A stretch of 64,000 nt of DNA from the NCBI RefSeq assembly GCF_025460765.1, contig NZ_JAMWEG010000017.1:79706-143705 (forward strand). Reading direction: 5' to 3'. Both the position numbers and the translations under genes were made by a program. Origin of the DNA: Micromonospora sp. MA102 (GTDB lineage: Bacteria; Actinomycetota; Actinomycetes; Mycobacteriales; Micromonosporaceae). The number at the start of each line of letters is the position of its first letter. Within the stretch, counting starts at the first letter, position 1. Below the pieces are notes generated by a model. That model made no database searches and had not been told where the DNA came from. It was given only the letters and a program-made list of their open reading frames with translations. Of the stretch, positions 60,737 to 64,000 are shown in pieces.

Positions 60737-61702
60737 GTGCCTCCCCCTCGCACCGTCAGCGCCCCACCGGACGACCGCGCCCCGACCGTGGAGTCCACAC
60801 GCTCCACCGGCCGGCGGGCGAAGCCGGCACGCTTCACCGAATCCGCTCTCGGGTGGCTGCTGCTGCTGCCGTCGGTCGTGGTCTTCGTGCTGTTCGTGTT
60901 CTGGCCGCTGGGACGGACGCTCTACCTGTCCGTCCACGGCAACGACCTCTTCGGCGCCCCGTCGGTGTACGTCGGCGCGGAGCACTACCGGGAGATGCTG
61001 TCGGCCGACTTCGGCAAGGTGCTGGCCACCACCGGCCTGTTCACGCTGTTCTCCGTGGTGCCGGCCGTCCTGGGCGCGCTCGTCGTGGTGCTGCTGCTGG
61101 AGGCGCGCATCCGCGGCGTACGGGTGTTGCGCACCGCTTTCGCGCTGCCGTTCGCGTTCTCGGTGGCCACGGCGTCGGTCGTCTTCGCCGTCATCTACAA
61201 CCCGGCGATCGGCGTGGCGAACGGGGTGCTCGGCTCCGTCGGGATCGACCGGGTCAACTGGCTGACCGACCCGTCGATCGCGCTGCCCGCCGTCTGCGCC
61301 GCCACGGTGTGGATGAACTTCGGCTACAACGTCCTCGTGCTCTCCGCCGGCGTCGCGGCGATCTCACCCGAGGTGGTCGAGGCGGCGCGGCTCGACGGGG
61401 CGTCCGGCTGGCGGCTGGCGTCCCGGATCACCGTGCCGCTGCTCTCCCCGCAGCTGTTCTTCCTCGTCGTGGTGTCCACGATCCACGCGCTGCAGAGCTT
61501 CGGGCAGATCCACATCCTGACCAAGGGCGGCCCGGACCAGGCCACGACGACCCTGGTCTACTCCATCTACGAGAAGGCGTTCGCCTTCGGGTCCTCCGAC
61601 TTCGGCTCCGCCAGCGCACAGGCCGTCGTGCTGCTGGTCGTCATGCTCGGCTGCACGGCCATCCAGTTCGGCATCCTCGAGCGGCGGGTCCACTACCGAT
61701 GA
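60737..61702 (+). CDS. ugpA: ABC transporter permease, UgpA-like
   Basis: 321 residues. Six membrane segments after a basic cytoplasmic N-terminus. EAA loop reads EVVEAARLDGASG. Order permease-permease-binding protein and the UgpB-like partner suggest glycerol-3-phosphate import. The GTG at 60737 is the first in-frame start before the conserved body; AGGAGG lies 34 bases upstream, too far, so the exact start is uncertain. Stop overlaps the next gene (ATGA). Confidence 0.82.
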   Translation: MPPPRTVSAPPDDRAPTVESTRSTGRRAKPARFTESALGWLLLLPSVVVFVLFVFWPLGRTLYLSVHGNDLFGAPSVYVGAEHYREMLSADFGKVLATTGLFTLFSVVPAVLGALVVVLLLEARIRGVRVLRTAFALPFAFSVATASVVFAVIYNPAIGVANGVLGSVGIDRVNWLTDPSIALPAVCAATVWMNFGYNVLVLSAGVAAISPEVVEAARLDGASGWRLASRITVPLLSPQLFFLVVVSTIHALQSFGQIHILTKGGPDQATTTLVYSIYEKAFAFGSSDFGSASAQAVVLLVVMLGCTAIQFGILERRVHYR

Positions 61703-62529
61703 AAAAGTTCAGCCTCGGGCGGGTCGCCGTCTACGTCGTGCTCGGCCTGGCCGCGATCCCGGTCCTGTTTCCCATCTACTACGGCTTCGTCGGTGCCGTG
61801 ATGGGCCCCGGCGACCTGGCGACCTACCCGCCCGCGCTGGTGCCGCACGAGCTCCACTGGCAGAACATCAGCGACGTCTTCCGTTCGGTGCCGCTCGGCC
61901 GCTTCTACGTGAACTCCGCCATCCAGGCCGGGCTCATCACGGTTGCCCAGATCGTCACCAGCATCCTGGCCGCGTACGCCTTCGCGTTCCTTCGCCTGCC
62001 CGCGCGGGCGGTGACGTTCAGTCTGTTCCTCGCCACCCTCATGGTGCCGTGGGAAGCGATCATCATCCCCAACTACCTGGCCATCTCCGGGTGGGGTCTG
62101 GCGCGGGGCGGGTTGACCTACCTCGGTCTCGTGCTGCCCTTCCTCGCGTCGGCCTTCGGCACGTTCCTGCTGCGGCAGGCCTTCCTGCAGTTCCCGACCG
62201 AATTGCGGGACGCCGCGGTGATCGACGGCTGCGGCCACTGGCGCCTGTTGTGGCGGGTCATCGTGCCCCTGTCCAAGCCGTCGATCGCGGCGGTCGGGGT
62301 CTACGTCTTCCTGTCGGCGTGGAACCAGTACTTCTGGCCGCTCATCCTGATCCGCGACTCCGACTACCAGACGCTGCAGATCGGCATATCGCAGCTCAAC
62401 GACGCCGAGGTGGCGCAACCGGGCCTCGTCCTCGCGGGCGTCGCGCTGTCCCTGCTCCCGACGTTGGCTGTCGTGCTCTTCGGTCAGCGCTACATCGTCC
62501 GTGGCCTCACCGCCGGCGCGCTGAAGTAA
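61699..62529 (+). CDS. ugpE: ABC transporter permease, UgpE-like
   Basis: 276 residues, six membrane segments, second channel subunit. EAA loop: ELRDAAVIDGCGHWR. The start ATG overlaps the UgpA-like stop. Family features such as MVPWEAIIIPNY and AWNQYFWPLILI agree with carbohydrate-uptake permeases of the UgpE/MalG type. Nineteen bases separate it from the binding-protein gene. Confidence 0.85.
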   Translation: MKKFSLGRVAVYVVLGLAAIPVLFPIYYGFVGAVMGPGDLATYPPALVPHELHWQNISDVFRSVPLGRFYVNSAIQAGLITVAQIVTSILAAYAFAFLRLPARAVTFSLFLATLMVPWEAIIIPNYLAISGWGLARGGLTYLGLVLPFLASAFGTFLLRQAFLQFPTELRDAAVIDGCGHWRLLWRVIVPLSKPSIAAVGVYVFLSAWNQYFWPLILIRDSDYQTLQIGISQLNDAEVAQPGLVLAGVALSLLPTLAVVLFGQRYIVRGLTAGALK

Positions 62530-62548
62530 TCCGAGAAGAGGAGATCCC

Positions 62549-63958
62549 GTGAGACAACCCAAGCTCCGTCGGGCCATGACGGCGTTCGTCGCCCTGGCCG
62601 CCGCCGCCGCGCTGACGGCGTGCGGTGGTTCCGGGTCCGACACCGATTCGGCCAAGGACGCGCTCGAAGCGCCCGGCGCGGAGGTGCTCGAGAAGGCCAC
62701 CGACAAGACCACCATCGAGTTCTGGCACGGGATGAAGGGCGCCAACGCCGCGGCGATCGACAAGCTGGTCGCCGACTTCAACGCCCAGAGCGGGGGCAAG
62801 GCCGAGGTCAAGGCCATCTACCAGGGCAACTACGACGAGACGATCGCCAAGTACAAGGCCTCGGTGCAGCAGAAGAACACGCCCGCGCTGGTGCAGGTCT
62901 ACGACATCGGCTCCCGCTTCATGGTCGACTCCAAGCAGACCGTGCCGATGTTCAAGTTCATCGAGAAGGACGGGTTCAACGCCGGCGACATCGAGCCGAA
63001 CATCGCCAACTACTACTCGATCGACGGCAAGCTCCAGTCGATGCCGTTCAACACCTCGACCCCGCTGCTCTACCTGAACAAGGAGGCCTTCGTCCGGGCC
63101 GGCCTCGACCCGACGAAGCCGCCGACGAACCTGGACGAGCTCGGGGAGATGGCGAAGAAGCTGACCGTCAAGGACGCCAGCGGCAAGACCGTCCAGTACG
63201 GCTTCGGGGCCGCCATCTACGGCTGGCTGCTGGAGCAGTTGATCGCCACCGACGGCAAGGAGTACTGCGACAACAGCAACGGGCGCAAGGGCCTGGCCAC
63301 GAAGGTGCAGTTCGACCAGGAGACCGGCGTTCGCGTCGCGAAGTGGTGGGTGGACCTGGTGAAGGGCGGCTACGCGGCGAACACCGGGCGCAAGACCGAC
63401 GACGCCCAGGCCGCCTTCAAGGCCGGCACGGTGGCGATGCACCTGGAGTCCACCGGCGCCATGCGCGGCTACATCGATGCGGCCAAGGGCAAGTTCACCG
63501 TGCTCACCGCGCCGTACCCGAAGGCGAGCAGCTCGGCCACGGGCGGTCCGATCATCGGTGGCGCCTCGCTGTGGATCAACGGCGTCGGGCACAGCGACAA
63601 GGAGAAGCGGGCCGCCTGGGAGTTCGTGAAGTTCGCCGCGAGCCCGGAGCAGCAGGCCAAGTGGCACACCGGCACCGGGTACGTGCCGGTCAACGCCAAG
63701 GCACTCGACCAGCAGATCGACAAGGACTGGGTGGCGCAGTACCCGCAGTTCAAGACCGCCGTGGACCAGTTGCACGCGCTGCCGCCGTCGGTCGCGTCGG
63801 CCGGCTGCCTGCTCGGCGTGATGCCGCAGGCCCGCAAGGCGTCCGAGGACGGCCTGGAGGCGGCGATCGTCGGTAGCAAGCCCGCCGACCAGGCCATGAA
63901 GGACGCCGCGGCGAGCGTGCAGCCCGCGATCGACAGCTACAACAAGTCGGTCGGCTGA
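62549..63958 (+). CDS. ugpB: ABC transporter substrate-binding lipoprotein, UgpB-like (glycerol-3-phosphate)
   Basis: 469 residues. Lipoprotein signal with the lipobox LTAC and Cys25 as the acylation site; a Gly/Ser/Asp-rich spacer follows. The mature part follows UgpB closely: IEFWHGMKG, FNAQSGG, YQGNYDETI, VQVYDIG, PFNTSTPLLYLNK, GGPIIGGASLWING, WHTGTGYVPV and LGVMPQAR. UgpB binds glycerol-3-phosphate and glycerophosphodiesters. GAGAAGAGGAG is upstream of the GTG. No ATPase or UgpQ diesterase gene is within the window, whose right edge is 42 bases away. Confidence 0.88.
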   Translation: MRQPKLRRAMTAFVALAAAAALTACGGSGSDTDSAKDALEAPGAEVLEKATDKTTIEFWHGMKGANAAAIDKLVADFNAQSGGKAEVKAIYQGNYDETIAKYKASVQQKNTPALVQVYDIGSRFMVDSKQTVPMFKFIEKDGFNAGDIEPNIANYYSIDGKLQSMPFNTSTPLLYLNKEAFVRAGLDPTKPPTNLDELGEMAKKLTVKDASGKTVQYGFGAAIYGWLLEQLIATDGKEYCDNSNGRKGLATKVQFDQETGVRVAKWWVDLVKGGYAANTGRKTDDAQAAFKAGTVAMHLESTGAMRGYIDAAKGKFTVLTAPYPKASSSATGGPIIGGASLWINGVGHSDKEKRAAWEFVKFAASPEQQAKWHTGTGYVPVNAKALDQQIDKDWVAQYPQFKTAVDQLHALPPSVASAGCLLGVMPQARKASEDGLEAAIVGSKPADQAMKDAAASVQPAIDSYNKSVG

Positions 63959-64000
63959 CCAGCACGTCACCGCCGAGGGGACACCTCGGGTCGAGGGGGC

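Noticed and set aside
1..64000. CRISPR arrays, tRNA, rRNA and insertion sequences.
   Set aside because: No regularly spaced repeats, cloverleaf-like segments or transposase frames were seen on reading both strands; a dedicated tRNA or CRISPR scan was not possible here.

Overview
The window is GC-rich throughout, uses GTG starts freely, has ATGA/GTGA stop-start overlaps inside operons, and encodes secreted glycoside hydrolases with ricin-type (CBM13), CBM2 and CBM6 modules. This points to a filamentous actinomycete, most likely of the Micromonosporaceae; that family assignment is an inference from gene content, as no rRNA, tRNA or housekeeping marker is present. No CRISPR array, tRNA, rRNA, integrase or transposase was found. 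Layout: (1) 1-10113 is an L-fucose unit: the start of a secreted GH29-like fucosidase faces away from an ABC sugar importer and all enzymes of the non-phosphorylative L-fucose route (mutarotase, dehydrogenase, lactonase, fuconate dehydratase, 2-keto-3-deoxy-L-fuconate dehydrogenase, diketo-acid hydrolase), closed by a GntR/FadR-type regulator. Five ATC[C/G]GAT motifs between the divergent genes are its likely operators. (2) 10249-14000 is a scrap zone: a C-terminal LtrA fragment, a YCII-family gene whose 5' end is lost, the first residues of an ECF sigma factor, a DUF4236 protein and a deaminase. It begins with an 83-bp sequence that recurs, 80/83 identical, at the lutA start 12 kb further on. 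(3) 14220-21933 is a glycolate/lactate unit (malate synthase A, GlcD, GlcE, GlcF, LctP/GlcA permease). (4) 22367-25597 is the lutABC L-lactate oxidation operon plus a coupled unknown gene. The fucose route is known to end in pyruvate and L-lactate, so lutABC is a plausible consumer. (5) 25681-41231 is mixed: unknown proteins, a DksA/TraR zinc finger next to a divergent actin-fold protein, an orphan KhtT-like domain, a PucR regulator, an amidohydrolase, a TetR/FAD-monooxygenase pair, a NarL-type two-component system, a Na+/H+ antiporter and a DHA2 exporter. (6) 41363-56440 is a hemicellulose island: two GH10 xylanases, a GH62 arabinofuranosidase, two GH43 enzymes, a CE3-like esterase and a GH27 enzyme, most carrying CBM13 modules. 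TGTTANCGNTAACA-type palindromes, typical of LacI-family operators, precede the transcription units. Within it is the most unusual gene of the window: one polypeptide joining an ECF sigma factor, a zinc anti-sigma motif (H-x3-C-x2-C), a membrane segment, a Pro-rich linker and an AbfB arabinose-binding domain. (7) 56419-60421 holds an aromatic-type FAD hydroxylase, an L,D-transpeptidase, an alpha/beta hydrolase and a DUF4097 protein. (8) 60737-63958 is a UgpAEB-like glycerol-3-phosphate ABC importer that runs toward the window end. How it works together: extracellular enzymes release fucose, arabinose and xylose units; fucose is imported and oxidised to pyruvate and lactate; lactate and glycolate are burned by the lut and glc units. 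Plant polymer degradation seems to be under LacI-type repression and possibly a membrane-tethered, sugar-sensing sigma factor.
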